The notes under the pieces: generated by a model
Database searches by the model: none
What the model was told of the DNA's origin: nothing
What the model saw: only the letters and a program-made list of their open reading frames with translations
Assembly (NCBI GenBank): GCA_002929055.1
Contig: PERY01000003.1
Span: forward strand, 124,001 to 188,000
Origin: Methylocystis sp.
Lineage (GTDB): Bacteria > Pseudomonadota > Alphaproteobacteria > Rhizobiales > Beijerinckiaceae
Direction of reading: 5' to 3'
Length of the DNA stretch: 64,000 nucleotides
Shown here: positions 33,471-42,662 of the stretch, in pieces
Layout: each line of letters starts with the position of its first letter
Numbering within the stretch: the stretch's first letter is position 1
Made by a program: the position numbers and the translations under genes

Positions 33471-34685
33471 ATGACCCCCGCGCCCAAGCCTCCGAGAGAG
33501 GCGGCGTTTCTCTTCATCCTCATCACGGTCGCTCTGGACATGCTGGCGCTCGGCGTCGTGATCCCGGTGCTGCCGAAGCTCATCGCGCAATTCGAGGGCG
33601 GGGATTTGCGCTCGGCGGCGCGCATCGTGGGCGTCTTCGGCTTCGCCTGGGCGGCGATGCAGTTCCTCTTCCAGCCGGTGCTGGGCGCCTTGTCGGACCA
33701 TTTCGGACGGCGGCCGGTCGTGCTCGCCTCCAACCTTGGCCTCGGGCTCGACTATGTGTTCATGGCGCTGGCGCCGTCGCTGCCGTTTCTGTTCGTCGGC
33801 CGTCTGATCTCCGGCATGACGGCGGCGAGCATCTCCACGGCCAACGCCTATATCAGCGACATCACACCGCCCGAGAAGCGCGCCGGACGTTTCGGCCTCA
33901 TCGGCGCCGCCTTCGGGCTGGGCTTCATTCTCGGCCCAGCGATCGGCGGCGCGCTGGGCGACTATGACCTGCGCTTCCCCTTCTGGGCGGCGGCCGGATT
34001 CAGCCTGACGAATTTTCTTTACGGCTATTTCGTGCTGCCTGAGTCGCTCGCGCCCGAAAAGCGCACGCCCGGGATCGTCTGGCGCAGCGCCAATGTCTTT
34101 GGCTCGATGGAGTTGCTGAGCAGCCAACCGAAGCTGACGCTCTTCGCGACGGCGCTGTTTCTTTCCTATCTCGCGCATGAATCCATGCCGGCGCTGTTCG
34201 TGCTCTACACGCAGAGCCGCTACAACTGGGATCCCAGCGCCACGGGCTGGGCGCTGGCGATCGTCGGCGTCTCCCAGACGGTCGTCTCGGGCGGGCTGGT
34301 GCGCCCGGCGGTCGCGCGCCTCGGCGAAAAGAAGACGCTGACGATCGCGCTCGTCTGCGGCGCGCTCGGGCTGCTCGCCTACGCCTTCGCGCCCACCGGC
34401 GCGATCTTCATGGCCGCGCCGCCGCTTATCGCGCTGTGGGGCATGGCCAACCCCTCCTTCCAGGGCCTCGCGACGCGCCTCGCCGGCGGCTCCGAGCAGG
34501 GCCGGCTGCAAGGCGCGCTGGGCAGCCTGCGCGGCGTCTCCGGAATGGTGGGGCCGCTGGTGTTCTCGCAGATATTCGCGCTGTCGCTGTCGTTCGACTT
34601 TTTCCTCGGCGCGGGTTTCTTCATCGCCGCGCTGCTGCTGGCGGCCAGTCTGTGGCTGGGGCTGAGGGCGATTGAGCGGGAGTGA
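33471..34685 (+). CDS. MFS exporter, TetA/TCR-type
   Basis: A 404-residue major facilitator protein with 12 predicted helices. The conserved loop 2-3 motif [12 protein letters not shown] and the TetA-like N-terminus [15 protein letters not shown] are present, as is the helix 5 motif [13 protein letters not shown] of drug:proton antiporters. It is related to class TCR/Tet proteins of environmental Alphaproteobacteria. The substrate is unknown, and tetracycline resistance should not be assumed. The ATG at 33471 gives the standard short N-terminus. It directly precedes the restriction-modification operon but is separated from it by 121 bp. Confidence 0.85.
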   Translation: MTPAPKPPREAAFLFILITVALDMLALGVVIPVLPKLIAQFEGGDLRSAARIVGVFGFAWAAMQFLFQPVLGALSDHFGRRPVVLASNLGLGLDYVFMALAPSLPFLFVGRLISGMTAASISTANAYISDITPPEKRAGRFGLIGAAFGLGFILGPAIGGALGDYDLRFPFWAAAGFSLTNFLYGYFVLPESLAPEKRTPGIVWRSANVFGSMELLSSQPKLTLFATALFLSYLAHESMPALFVLYTQSRYNWDPSATGWALAIVGVSQTVVSGGLVRPAVARLGEKKTLTIALVCGALGLLAYAFAPTGAIFMAAPPLIALWGMANPSFQGLATRLAGGSEQGRLQGALGSLRGVSGMVGPLVFSQIFALSLSFDFFLGAGFFIAALLLAASLWLGLRAIERE

Positions 34686-34806
34686 GCCCCCTTCCAAGGT
34701 GTCTTGCGTCCTCGAGCGAGAAGAACACACAAGGAACATATTGCCGCATGGCCCCCGGTCGTGCGATTGTCAAACAACAATTTTGCCGCCCCGTCGATTC
34801 GAGCCC

Positions 34807-35853
34807 ATGTCGAGTAGCTTCACCTTCATCGATCTGTTCGCGGGCATTGGCGGCCTGCGACGGGGATTCGAGAGCACCGGGGGCCGCTGCGTCTTCACCA
34901 GCGAGTGGGATCGTTTCAGCAAGATCACCTACGAGTTGAACCATCGGGACAATCGCGAGGTCAAGGGCGACATCCGCCCGTTCGCTGAGAACCCGGACCT
35001 GATCCCGGAGCACGATGTCCTCCTCGCCGGGTTCCCCTGCCAGCCCTTTTCGATCGCCGGGGTCAGCAAGAAGAACGCGCTCGGTCGCCCGCACGGCTTC
35101 CTCTGCGATGCCCAAGGCACGCTGTTCTTTGACACCGCCCAGATCATCGCGCACCACCGCCCGGCGGCGTTCCTGCTCGAGAATGTCAAGAACCTCGAGT
35201 CGCATGACGGAGGCCGAACCTTCAAGACGATCATGGGGGTGCTCGAGCACGACCTCAAATATCACGTCACGCACAGGGTGATCTCGTCCGAACCGTGGGT
35301 GCCGCAGAAACGCCGTCGCATCTTCATCGCCGGTTTCCGCGACCCGTCGAAGTTTGATCTCCACGAACTGAATATCCCGGACGAGCCTGGGCCAACACTC
35401 GGCTCGATCCTCGATGACGAGGTAGATCCGAAATATACGCTGACGGAACATCTCTGGACGTACCTCCAGAACTACGCGAAGAAGCACCAGGCGGCGGGCA
35501 ACGGTTTCGGGTGCAGCGTTTTTGGCCCGGACGACGTCACCCGGACGCTCTCGGCTCGCTATTACAAGGATGGCAGCGAGATCCTCGTCGATCAGGGCAA
35601 GGGGAAGCGTCCCCGGCGCCTCACCCCAAGGGAATGCGCGCGCCTGATGGGTTATCCGGACTCGTTCAAGATTGAGGTTTCCGACACGCAGGCCTATCGC
35701 CAGTTCGGCAACAGCGTCGTTGTCCCGGTCGTGAAGTTCGTGGCCAACGGCATGAAGCCGCATATCATCAAGGCACTTGAGACGGAGAAGCCCGCTGCGG
35801 CGGCAGCGCGCATCGTGACCCGCCCGGACCGCGCCATGGCGGTCAATGGCTGA
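34807..35853 (+). CDS. DNA (cytosine-5) methyltransferase, EcoRII/Dcm-type
   Basis: A 348-residue 5-methylcytosine methyltransferase. Motif I is FIDLFAGIGGLRRGF, motif IV has the catalytic Cys in GFPCQPFS, motif VI is LLENVKNL, motif VIII is QKRRRIFIAG, and motifs IX-X run RECARLMGYPDSF and YRQFGNSVVVPV. It protects the host DNA from the nuclease encoded two genes downstream. Pairing with Vsr and an EcoRII-like nuclease suggests a CCWGG-like or CCNGG-like target, which is an inference. It overlaps vsr by 8 bp. Confidence 0.93.
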   Translation: MSSSFTFIDLFAGIGGLRRGFESTGGRCVFTSEWDRFSKITYELNHRDNREVKGDIRPFAENPDLIPEHDVLLAGFPCQPFSIAGVSKKNALGRPHGFLCDAQGTLFFDTAQIIAHHRPAAFLLENVKNLESHDGGRTFKTIMGVLEHDLKYHVTHRVISSEPWVPQKRRRIFIAGFRDPSKFDLHELNIPDEPGPTLGSILDDEVDPKYTLTEHLWTYLQNYAKKHQAAGNGFGCSVFGPDDVTRTLSARYYKDGSEILVDQGKGKRPRRLTPRECARLMGYPDSFKIEVSDTQAYRQFGNSVVVPVVKFVANGMKPHIIKALETEKPAAAAARIVTRPDRAMAVNG

Positions 35854-36301
35854 CGTTGTCCCGCCGGATGTCCGTTCGCGGATGATGGCGGGGATTCGCG
35901 GCAAGGACACCAAGCCGGAAATGACGCTGCGGCGCGGAATGCACGCGCTCGGGTTCCGCTATCGACTTCATGTGAAGGATCTACCCGGCAAGCCAGATCT
36001 CGTCTTCCCTGGGTGCCGTGCCGTCCTATTCGCGCACGGCTGCTTCTGGCACGGGCACGACTGCCATCTGTTCAAATTGCCATCGACGCGGGTCGACTGG
36101 TGGCGAGCAAAGATCGAGCGCAACCACGCTATTGACGCGCACGCCGTCGAGGCCCTTGCTGCAAATGGATGGCGTGTCGGCGTCGTCTGGGAATGCGCGC
36201 TCAAGGGTCGATCGCGCCGCCCTATCGAATCGGTTATCGACTCTTGCGTTGACTGGCTCCGCTCGGACGCGCCTGATCTCGAAATACGGGGATTTGAATG
36301 A
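35846..36301 (+). CDS. vsr: Very short patch repair endonuclease Vsr
   Basis: Vsr nicks 5' of the T in T:G mismatches that arise when 5-methylcytosine deaminates at the cognate methylation site. The 151-residue protein shows MMAGIRGKDTKPEM, the catalytic Asp in LPGKPDLVFP, the zinc-binding region AHGCFWHGHDCHLF, and WWRAKIERNHAID with the conserved aromatic pair. It lies between methylase and nuclease genes, overlapping both (8 and 4 bp), as is common where methylases of the Dcm/EcoRII type occur. Confidence 0.95.
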   Translation: MADVVPPDVRSRMMAGIRGKDTKPEMTLRRGMHALGFRYRLHVKDLPGKPDLVFPGCRAVLFAHGCFWHGHDCHLFKLPSTRVDWWRAKIERNHAIDAHAVEALAANGWRVGVVWECALKGRSRRPIESVIDSCVDWLRSDAPDLEIRGFE

Positions 36302-37524
36302 CGATACGGCGGGGGCTTCTATCCGACCTCTTCACCGGCGTGGTTGCCAAGCGATTGACGCTTGTGGAGACCGTGACGAAGAAATCCAACCAGCACGAAT
36401 TCCAGGGGACCAAGCCTTTCAAAGCCCTGTTCGGATTCGACGACCAAGCAGGGATACCCACGCGTTTTGTAATGCTGACTGGGGAGCAGGAGGGCATCAC
36501 GGAGGACGGTTTCGTCTCGTGGAGCAATGTCCGCAAAGGCAAGCCCCGCGCGCCTGAATACCACCTCTACTACTCGGGGAACAACGTAACAGAGGCTATG
36601 CACGTCGACGATACGATGTTCCTTGCGCGTCGTCCGAACGGTTCGATCCTCGTCGTCATCGCCCCGAAGGAAAGCACCTTGGACGCGCAGTTGCGATGGC
36701 TGTTCGGTCTTGATTACCGGCCTACTCCCGACGAAGAGTTCAAGGACATCGCCCACGACCAGGCGGCTGAACTCGACTTCGCGGCGCGCTACATTCTCGA
36801 CGAGCTCGGAATCGAGATCGAGGAGGCGGAAGTCGACGTGCTCGACGCCATCCTCGCTCCGCTGGAAAACAAGTTCCCTACGACCGCGGCATTCTCCGCG
36901 CTCGCCCGCGAGTCATTGCCTGACGTCAACCCGCTCGACAGCGTCGATGCCGCGCTGATGGCTTGGCTAGAGCGCGAAGAGGCGATGTTCCGGAGGCTGG
37001 AGAGAAGCATCGTATCGGAGCGGCTGAGGACAGGGTTCCTCTCTGACGAAGAGGCCGACGTCGATGGCTTCATCGACTTCTCCTTGAGCGTCCAGAACAG
37101 GAGGAAATCGCGGGCCGGATATTCGCTGGAACACCATCTGGGCGCCATCTTCGCCGCGCATCATCTGCCGTTCGACCGCAAACCCAAGACAGAGGGAAAG
37201 GCGGAACCAGACTTCCTGTTTCCCGGTGGAAAGCAGTATCATGACGCCTCGTTCCCCTCCGAGAGGCTGACGCTGCTCGGGTCCAAGTCGACATGCAAAG
37301 ACAGATGGAGGCAGGTAGTGCTGGAGGGTGCCCGCGTGGAGAAAAAACACCTGATCACTCTCGAGCCGTCGATCAGCGAGCACCAAACGAACGAGATGCA
37401 GGCGCACAAGCTGCAACTGATTTTGCCGAAGCTTCTGCACGCGACCTACAAGCCGGCCCAGCAGGGATGGCTCATGGATCTGGAGGGCTTCGTGAACCTA
37501 GTGCGCTCCCGGCAGGCACCATAG
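36298..37524 (+). CDS. EcoRII-like type II restriction endonuclease
   Basis: A 408-residue restriction enzyme with two domains as in EcoRII: an N-terminal effector DNA-binding domain (about 1-170) and a C-terminal PD-(D/E)xK catalytic domain. The C-terminal domain carries YSLEHHLGAIFAAHHL, PDFLFPGGKQYHD (around 303-315) and the catalytic KSTCKDRWRQVV (around 330-341). These match the EcoRII C-terminal signature with its Lys and Arg active-site residues. EcoRII-type enzymes need two target sites (type IIE). Its start overlaps the vsr stop by 4 bp. It completes a three-gene restriction-modification operon probably acquired by transfer. Confidence 0.92.
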   Translation: MTIRRGLLSDLFTGVVAKRLTLVETVTKKSNQHEFQGTKPFKALFGFDDQAGIPTRFVMLTGEQEGITEDGFVSWSNVRKGKPRAPEYHLYYSGNNVTEAMHVDDTMFLARRPNGSILVVIAPKESTLDAQLRWLFGLDYRPTPDEEFKDIAHDQAAELDFAARYILDELGIEIEEAEVDVLDAILAPLENKFPTTAAFSALARESLPDVNPLDSVDAALMAWLEREEAMFRRLERSIVSERLRTGFLSDEEADVDGFIDFSLSVQNRRKSRAGYSLEHHLGAIFAAHHLPFDRKPKTEGKAEPDFLFPGGKQYHDASFPSERLTLLGSKSTCKDRWRQVVLEGARVEKKHLITLEPSISEHQTNEMQAHKLQLILPKLLHATYKPAQQGWLMDLEGFVNLVRSRQAP

Positions 37525-37606
37525 GCAACATCTCGGCGCTCATCGGGCTCGACTAGGGGCTAACTTAACTCGACCGTCCAAGTCTGGAATAACCAGACTA
37601 GCCCCC

Positions 37607-40600
37607 TCATCCAAACCCCGCCGCGCGCAACCGCACGACGCTCACGCCGCCGCCGCGGCGCTCCACGCTGATCTTGGTCGAGATGCGTTGCTGCATCGAC
37701 TCGACATGGCTGATGACGCCGACCTTGCGCCCCTGCCCCTGCAAATTCTCCAGCGCGTCGATGGCGACGTCGAGCGTCGCGGCGTCGAGCGCGCCGAAGC
37801 CCTCGTCGATGAAAAGCGTATCGACGAAGGAGTCGCGTCCCTCGAGCCCCGCGAGCGCCAGCGCCAAGGCGAGCGAGGCGAGAAAACGCTCTCCGCCTGA
37901 AAGCGAGCGCGTCGACCGGCGCTCGTCGCCAAGGTCGCGGTCGACGATCTGCAACCCGAGCGAACCGATTTCGCCCGCGCGCTCCAGAAGGTAGCGCGGC
38001 GCGAGCAGCGCGAGGCGCCGGTTGGCGAGCGCGACGAGTTGCTCCAGCGTCACGCTTTGCGCGAAGCGGCGGAACTTGTCGCCCTCCTTCGAGCCGATCG
38101 CCGCGTTGATCTCGTCCCAGAGCTTGCGCGTCGCGGCGGCGCGCGCGATCTCGGCCGAGAGCGCGTCGGCTCGCCCGCGCGCCGCGTCGTCCTGACGGAG
38201 TCTTTCCGCAAGCGCGCCGAGCCGGCCGGTCGCATCGTCGAGCGCGCCCGCCAGTTCGGCCTCGCGGGCGGCGAGCGTTTCACGCGGCGTCTCGGGGAGA
38301 CCGGCGGCCTGCGCCTCCGCGACATCGGCGCGGCGTTGCGCGAGCGCGGCCTGCGCTGCGCGAAGCGCCGTCTGCGCAGACTCGACCGTGTCGCGCATCG
38401 CCGATGCTTCCTCTCTGGAGAAAGCGAGAAGCGACGCCTCGTCTCCCGAAAACCCGCGGGTCGCGAGAGCTTCTGTAAAGACGACGCGCGCAGCGTCCAA
38501 CGCGCCCTGTGCAGCCTCGAGCGCTGTGGCGGTTGCGGCGCCGCGTTCGTCGCTGGCCGCCGCGCCATTGCCCGCCTCGGCCAAAACGCCGCGCGCCGCC
38601 TCCTGGGCCGCGCGCAGGGCCTTCTCATGCGCTTCATGGCGCGCGCGATGCGCAGCGGTCGCCTCGCCGCAAAGGAGTTCGGCGCGGGCCGCGCGCGTCG
38701 TTGCGAGATCATCAGCGCGCGCGGCATGTGCGCTTGCCGCGGCCTTCGCATGTTCCGCGAGCGAATGCGCCTGCGCGTCGAGCCCCGCGATTTTCGGAAT
38801 GAGTTCGGCGCAGCGCGCCTCCGCCTGTTCGCACGCCTGCCAGGCGGCCCCAAAGCGCGCGCCCGCCTCTTCGAGCCAACGTCGCGCGCCATTCGGGTCG
38901 CGATCGAGATCGGCTGTCGATAGATCGCAAAGAGCCAGAAACGGCGAGAGCGAGCGGTCGAGCGAGCCGATGCGCTCCTTCAGGCCGGCGAGCCCCTGCT
39001 CCAGCGCGGCGCGCTTTTCCGCCGCGGCGCGGGCGGCCGTCTCGGCGCCATCGCGCAGCGTCCGCCGCGCTTCGATAGCGTCTCGCCTGTCGTCAGCGGC
39101 CTTTCGCAACCGCTCGACGTCCTCCTGCAAACGCCGCGCGGTCGTGCGAAGGTTCATGAGCGCCTCGCGCTTCGCATTCAAATCCTGCTGGAGCGCGGCG
39201 ATCGTCGCGGCCGCTTGCGCGACGCCCTCCGGCGTCCCGGCGGGCGGACCCTGCGCATGGAGCGCGGCATAGTCGCGCGCTGCGGTCTGCGCCGCCGTCT
39301 CCGCTTCAAGGAGCCGCCGCCGTGCGTCCTCCTGCAGCGCGCGCGCCCGCGCCTCGCGCTCAGACGCTTCGGCGATTTCCTTATCCGTTAGCGCAACCGC
39401 ATGACGCGCGGCGGCGCGCCTTTCCCGCAACGCCTCGACAAGCCTTTGCGCGGCGTCGTCCGAATGCGCAAAAGGATGGTCGGTCGCCCCGCAGACAGGA
39501 CATGGCTCGTCATCTTCGAGCGCCTGACGCAGCCGCAGCGCCTGCGCATCCGCAGTCGCGTCCGCGAGTTCGCCAAGCCTCTCGGCCTCTTCCTTTTGCG
39601 CAGCCTGCGCCTCGCGCGCTACGCGCAATCGCGCGAGCAGCGTGGCGAGCGCTTCGCCTTCCGCGCCGACGCGCAAGTGATCGTCGCGCGCTCCGGCCGC
39701 CGCCGCCTGCGCCGCGTCGTGATCTCGTGCGGCGCGCGCCATCGCCTGCAGCAGATCATGCGCGCGGGACGCTACGTCGAGGCGCTGCTGGATCGCCGGC
39801 GCGTCAAGCGCCAGAAGCGCCGCTTCGCGCTCTCGCATCTGCGCCAGAACGGCGCCTAGCGCTTCGCGATCATTCTCATCCTGCGCGTCGAAAGATGTGC
39901 GCATGTCGCCGGCGCGCGTCAGCTCGGCTAGCGCCGTCTCATGCGCGCGCGAGGCCTCAATCCTTTCTTTCGTGATCTCCGCGCGCTTGGCCAGCCAGTC
40001 CTCTATCTCCCCCCATCGCTCGCTCAACGGCCGCGCGGAGGCGAGCGCTTCGAGAGCAGCGCGTGCGGCGTCGCGCGACGCCCGTTCCGTCGCTTCCATC
40101 GCGCGCGCTTGCGTCAGTCTTGTCTGCGCCTGAGCGAAACGCTCCGCCGCGAGTTGCGCGCCGGCAAGCGCGGTCGCCTCTTCCTGGATTTGCGCGTCGA
40201 GCCGCGCGTCGAGCGAAGACGCCTGCTCCCAGAGCGGCTGGAACCTATCGATCTCGCTGCTTGCGGCTTGCAGCGCATAAAACGCGGCGCGCTCGCCTCG
40301 CTGAGCGGCCTCGAGCGCCGCCCGCGCCGCGTCTTGCTGCTGCGAGGCGCGCGTTGCAGCCGTCTGCGCGTCGGCGAACGACGACTCCGCTCTTCGCATT
40401 TCCGCCTGGGGCGCGCGAAGAGGCTCGACGCGCGCGAGGTCGGCGAGGAGCTGGCGTTCATTCGAAAGCCCGGCGAGCGTCCCTTCGGCCATCGTGCAAT
40501 CGGCCTGCGCGAATGCAAGCTTCTCCTGCGCCTGCGCGAGCGCATCGAGACGCTGCAACGCCGCGACGCTTTCCTTATGCTCCCCGCTCAGCCGCGCGCG

Positions 40601-41353
40601 GGCTTCCTCGCTTTCCTTGCACCGGGCGAGGAGCGCATCGCGTTCCTCGCCCGGCATCACGCCGATTTCCTTGCGACGCTCCTCCAGCGCGGCAAGCGCC
40701 GTCACCGCATCCTTCCAGCGCTCATATGCGCGCTTCGAAAGGCTGCCGTAGATTTCCGAGCCCGTGATTTTTTCGAGGAGGTCGGCGCGTTCTCTGGCGT
40801 CCGCGCGCAGAAAGGCGTCGAAATCGCCCTGCGCCAGAAGGGCCGTGCGCCGGAATTGATCGAAAGTGAGATCGGTCAGTTCGAGGATGCGGCGATTGAC
40901 TGCCTCGACGCCCGACTCCACAGCCTCGAGGATGGCGCCGCCCTCGTCGATAAGCCACAGGCTGCGGCTTCGATTTTGCAGCTTGCCCGCCGCCCTGCCG
41001 CGCGCCCGCATCAGTTCGCAGCGCGCCCGATAGCGCCTGCCGTCCCGCGCGACGAAATCAGCCTCGGCATAGCCGCGGCCGGCGCCACGCCGCAATATCG
41101 TGCGCGGGTCATGTTCCTTGATGGAGGCGCCGGACGGATCAGGCATGTCGTCGCGCGAGCCCGGCGCGACGACGCGCGGAAACTCGTCGTAAAGCGCGAG
41201 GCAGAGCGCGTCGAGAATGGTCGACTTCCCGGCGCCTGTTTCACCGGTGATCGCGAAGAGGCCCGCGGAGCGCAAAGGCTCGCGCTCGAACTCTATGGCG
41301 AAGGGTTCCGCGAGACTTGCGAGGTTTTCGCCCCTGATCGCGAGGACGCGCAT
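37607..41353 (-). CDS. sbcC: Exonuclease subunit SbcC, SMC-like ATPase
   Basis: A 1248-residue SbcC, the Rad50-like ATPase of the SbcCD nuclease that cleaves hairpins and processes double-strand ends. It has N-terminal Walker A TGETGAGKST, two very long Ala/Arg/Glu-rich coiled-coil arms, a central zinc hook CPVCGATDHP, and the C-terminal signature LSGGERFLASLALALALA followed by Walker B with FIDEGFGALD. The ATG at 41353 shares one base with the sbcD stop and follows GGAGGATGA. GTG at 41356 is an alternative. The large size is within the family range. Confidence 0.95.
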   Translation of the reverse strand: MRVLAIRGENLASLAEPFAIEFEREPLRSAGLFAITGETGAGKSTILDALCLALYDEFPRVVAPGSRDDMPDPSGASIKEHDPRTILRRGAGRGYAEADFVARDGRRYRARCELMRARGRAAGKLQNRSRSLWLIDEGGAILEAVESGVEAVNRRILELTDLTFDQFRRTALLAQGDFDAFLRADARERADLLEKITGSEIYGSLSKRAYERWKDAVTALAALEERRKEIGVMPGEERDALLARCKESEEARARLSGEHKESVAALQRLDALAQAQEKLAFAQADCTMAEGTLAGLSNERQLLADLARVEPLRAPQAEMRRAESSFADAQTAATRASQQQDAARAALEAAQRGERAAFYALQAASSEIDRFQPLWEQASSLDARLDAQIQEEATALAGAQLAAERFAQAQTRLTQARAMEATERASRDAARAALEALASARPLSERWGEIEDWLAKRAEITKERIEASRAHETALAELTRAGDMRTSFDAQDENDREALGAVLAQMREREAALLALDAPAIQQRLDVASRAHDLLQAMARAARDHDAAQAAAAGARDDHLRVGAEGEALATLLARLRVAREAQAAQKEEAERLGELADATADAQALRLRQALEDDEPCPVCGATDHPFAHSDDAAQRLVEALRERRAAARHAVALTDKEIAEASEREARARALQEDARRRLLEAETAAQTAARDYAALHAQGPPAGTPEGVAQAAATIAALQQDLNAKREALMNLRTTARRLQEDVERLRKAADDRRDAIEARRTLRDGAETAARAAAEKRAALEQGLAGLKERIGSLDRSLSPFLALCDLSTADLDRDPNGARRWLEEAGARFGAAWQACEQAEARCAELIPKIAGLDAQAHSLAEHAKAAASAHAARADDLATTRAARAELLCGEATAAHRARHEAHEKALRAAQEAARGVLAEAGNGAAASDERGAATATALEAAQGALDAARVVFTEALATRGFSGDEASLLAFSREEASAMRDTVESAQTALRAAQAALAQRRADVAEAQAAGLPETPRETLAAREAELAGALDDATGRLGALAERLRQDDAARGRADALSAEIARAAATRKLWDEINAAIGSKEGDKFRRFAQSVTLEQLVALANRRLALLAPRYLLERAGEIGSLGLQIVDRDLGDERRSTRSLSGGERFLASLALALALAGLEGRDSFVDTLFIDEGFGALDAATLDVAIDALENLQGQGRKVGVISHVESMQQRISTKISVERRGGGVSVVRLRAAGFG

Positions 41354-42573
41354 CACTCATCCTCCAGAAGGCCGTTGAAGCAGGCGACATGCTCTTGCGT
41401 CGGCTGGGCGCCATGCGTCGTCTCGAAAGCGTCGCGGAAGAGATCGAGCGGCAGGCGCTCGGCGAGTCGCAGCGGAGCGACATGCGGGGCGTCGCTTCTT
41501 TGCGGGCGTTCGACGGCGAGCGAGACAAGCCGGATCGGGAACTTTTCGCAGATCGCGTCGATCTCGGCCTTCAGCCCGGCCGCGGCGGCATCGACCTTCA
41601 CGGCGAGATGCACGAAAGGCCGGGCGTCCTGCGGCGTTGCGGGGTCGATTGCGAGTTTGCAAAGCGCTGCGTCAATCTCGTCCATCGCCAGCGCGCCGCG
41701 TTCCGGCACGCGCAGATGCTCCACGGCGCGCGTTAAGGAGACCCGGTCGCTGGCCACGCCGCCGTCGTCGCCGATCTCCACGATGGTGACGCCATGCGCA
41801 TAGCCGATTTCGGTTTTCGACATCGGGATCAGCGCGCCCGAGTATCGGATCGTCTCGCGGCCCACATGCTGAGGGCGGTGGAGATGCCCCAGCGCGACAT
41901 AAGCAGCGTCTGCGGGGAAAATGTCGGGCGGTGCGGCGTGCTCGCCCCCAACGAGAATGCGCCGCTCCGCGCCTTCGGATTCGAGACCGCCCGCGACATG
42001 GAGATGACCGGTCAGGATGAGCGGAGCGGCGCCGATCCGGGCGCGCGCGGCCGCCGTCGCTTCGCGATAAAGTTCGCGTACGCTCCAGACGACGCCCGAT
42101 CCAGAAAGATCGGAGGGCGCAACCGGCAGGTCGGCGGCGCGCGGATAGGGCAAGGCGAGGATGTGCGCGGCGACGGCGCCAGAGGCGTCACGCACGGGCA
42201 GCAGATGTGTGTCGAGATCGAACGCACCCTCACGGCGCGCCACCACGCCGATCGAATGCACGCCCGCGATCTCGAAAAGCGCACGCGGCGCCTCCAATCG
42301 TCCAGCGGCGTCGTGATTGCCGGCAAGAAGCGCGATCGTCGCGCGCGGACAGGCTCCGCGCAGATCCCGCAACGTGTCAAAGAGGAGGCGCTGGGCGTCG
42401 GCCGATGGATTGAGGCTGTCGAAGACGTCCCCCGCGATGATGACGGCGTCGACGTCACGCGCTTTCGCGACGGCGACGAGCTGCGACAGGGCGGCCCTAT
42501 GCTCGGGCTCTCGCGACCAGCCTTGCAGCGCGGCGCCCAGATGCCAGTCGGCGGTGTGGAGGAAACGAATCAC
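41353..42573 (-). CDS. sbcD: Exonuclease subunit SbcD, metallophosphoesterase
   Basis: A 406-residue nuclease subunit, Mre11-like. Metal-binding motifs are HTADWHLG (near the N-terminus), IIAGDVFDS, LLAGNHDAAG and, later, LILTGHLHVAGG and ALGHLHRPQ. With SbcC it forms an ATP-dependent Mn-requiring nuclease in the cytoplasm. The start is taken as GTG at 42573, giving the family-typical VIRFLHTADWHLG opening; an ATG seven codons upstream (42594) is possible. Upstream lies an inverted repeat. Confidence 0.94.
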   Translation of the reverse strand: MIRFLHTADWHLGAALQGWSREPEHRAALSQLVAVAKARDVDAVIIAGDVFDSLNPSADAQRLLFDTLRDLRGACPRATIALLAGNHDAAGRLEAPRALFEIAGVHSIGVVARREGAFDLDTHLLPVRDASGAVAAHILALPYPRAADLPVAPSDLSGSGVVWSVRELYREATAAARARIGAAPLILTGHLHVAGGLESEGAERRILVGGEHAAPPDIFPADAAYVALGHLHRPQHVGRETIRYSGALIPMSKTEIGYAHGVTIVEIGDDGGVASDRVSLTRAVEHLRVPERGALAMDEIDAALCKLAIDPATPQDARPFVHLAVKVDAAAAGLKAEIDAICEKFPIRLVSLAVERPQRSDAPHVAPLRLAERLPLDLFRDAFETTHGAQPTQEHVACFNGLLEDE

Positions 42574-42594
42574 GGCGAGGCAGTTTAACGTCAA

Positions 42595-42644
42595 GCGGCA
42601 GGCGCGGGGAAAGCGATACGCTACCTGCTTCCCCGGCCTGCCGC
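42595..42644. repeat. Inverted repeat between sugar transferase and sbcD
   Basis: GCGGCAGG is matched by CCTGCCGC, and inside these GCGGGGAA is matched by TTCCCCGG with small bulges, forming a long GC-rich stem. It lies just after the sugar-transferase stop on the minus strand. No T-run follows, so it may be a factor-independent terminator of reduced strength or a barrier to read-through. Confidence 0.6.
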
Positions 42645-42662
42645 CCCCAGCCCCTCAGCTCG

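Noticed and set aside
33329-33967. Open frame with an upstream GGAGGAGG before the MFS gene
   Set aside because: The strong purine run is not at a start-codon distance in any plausible frame, and the frame overlaps the MFS gene out of phase.
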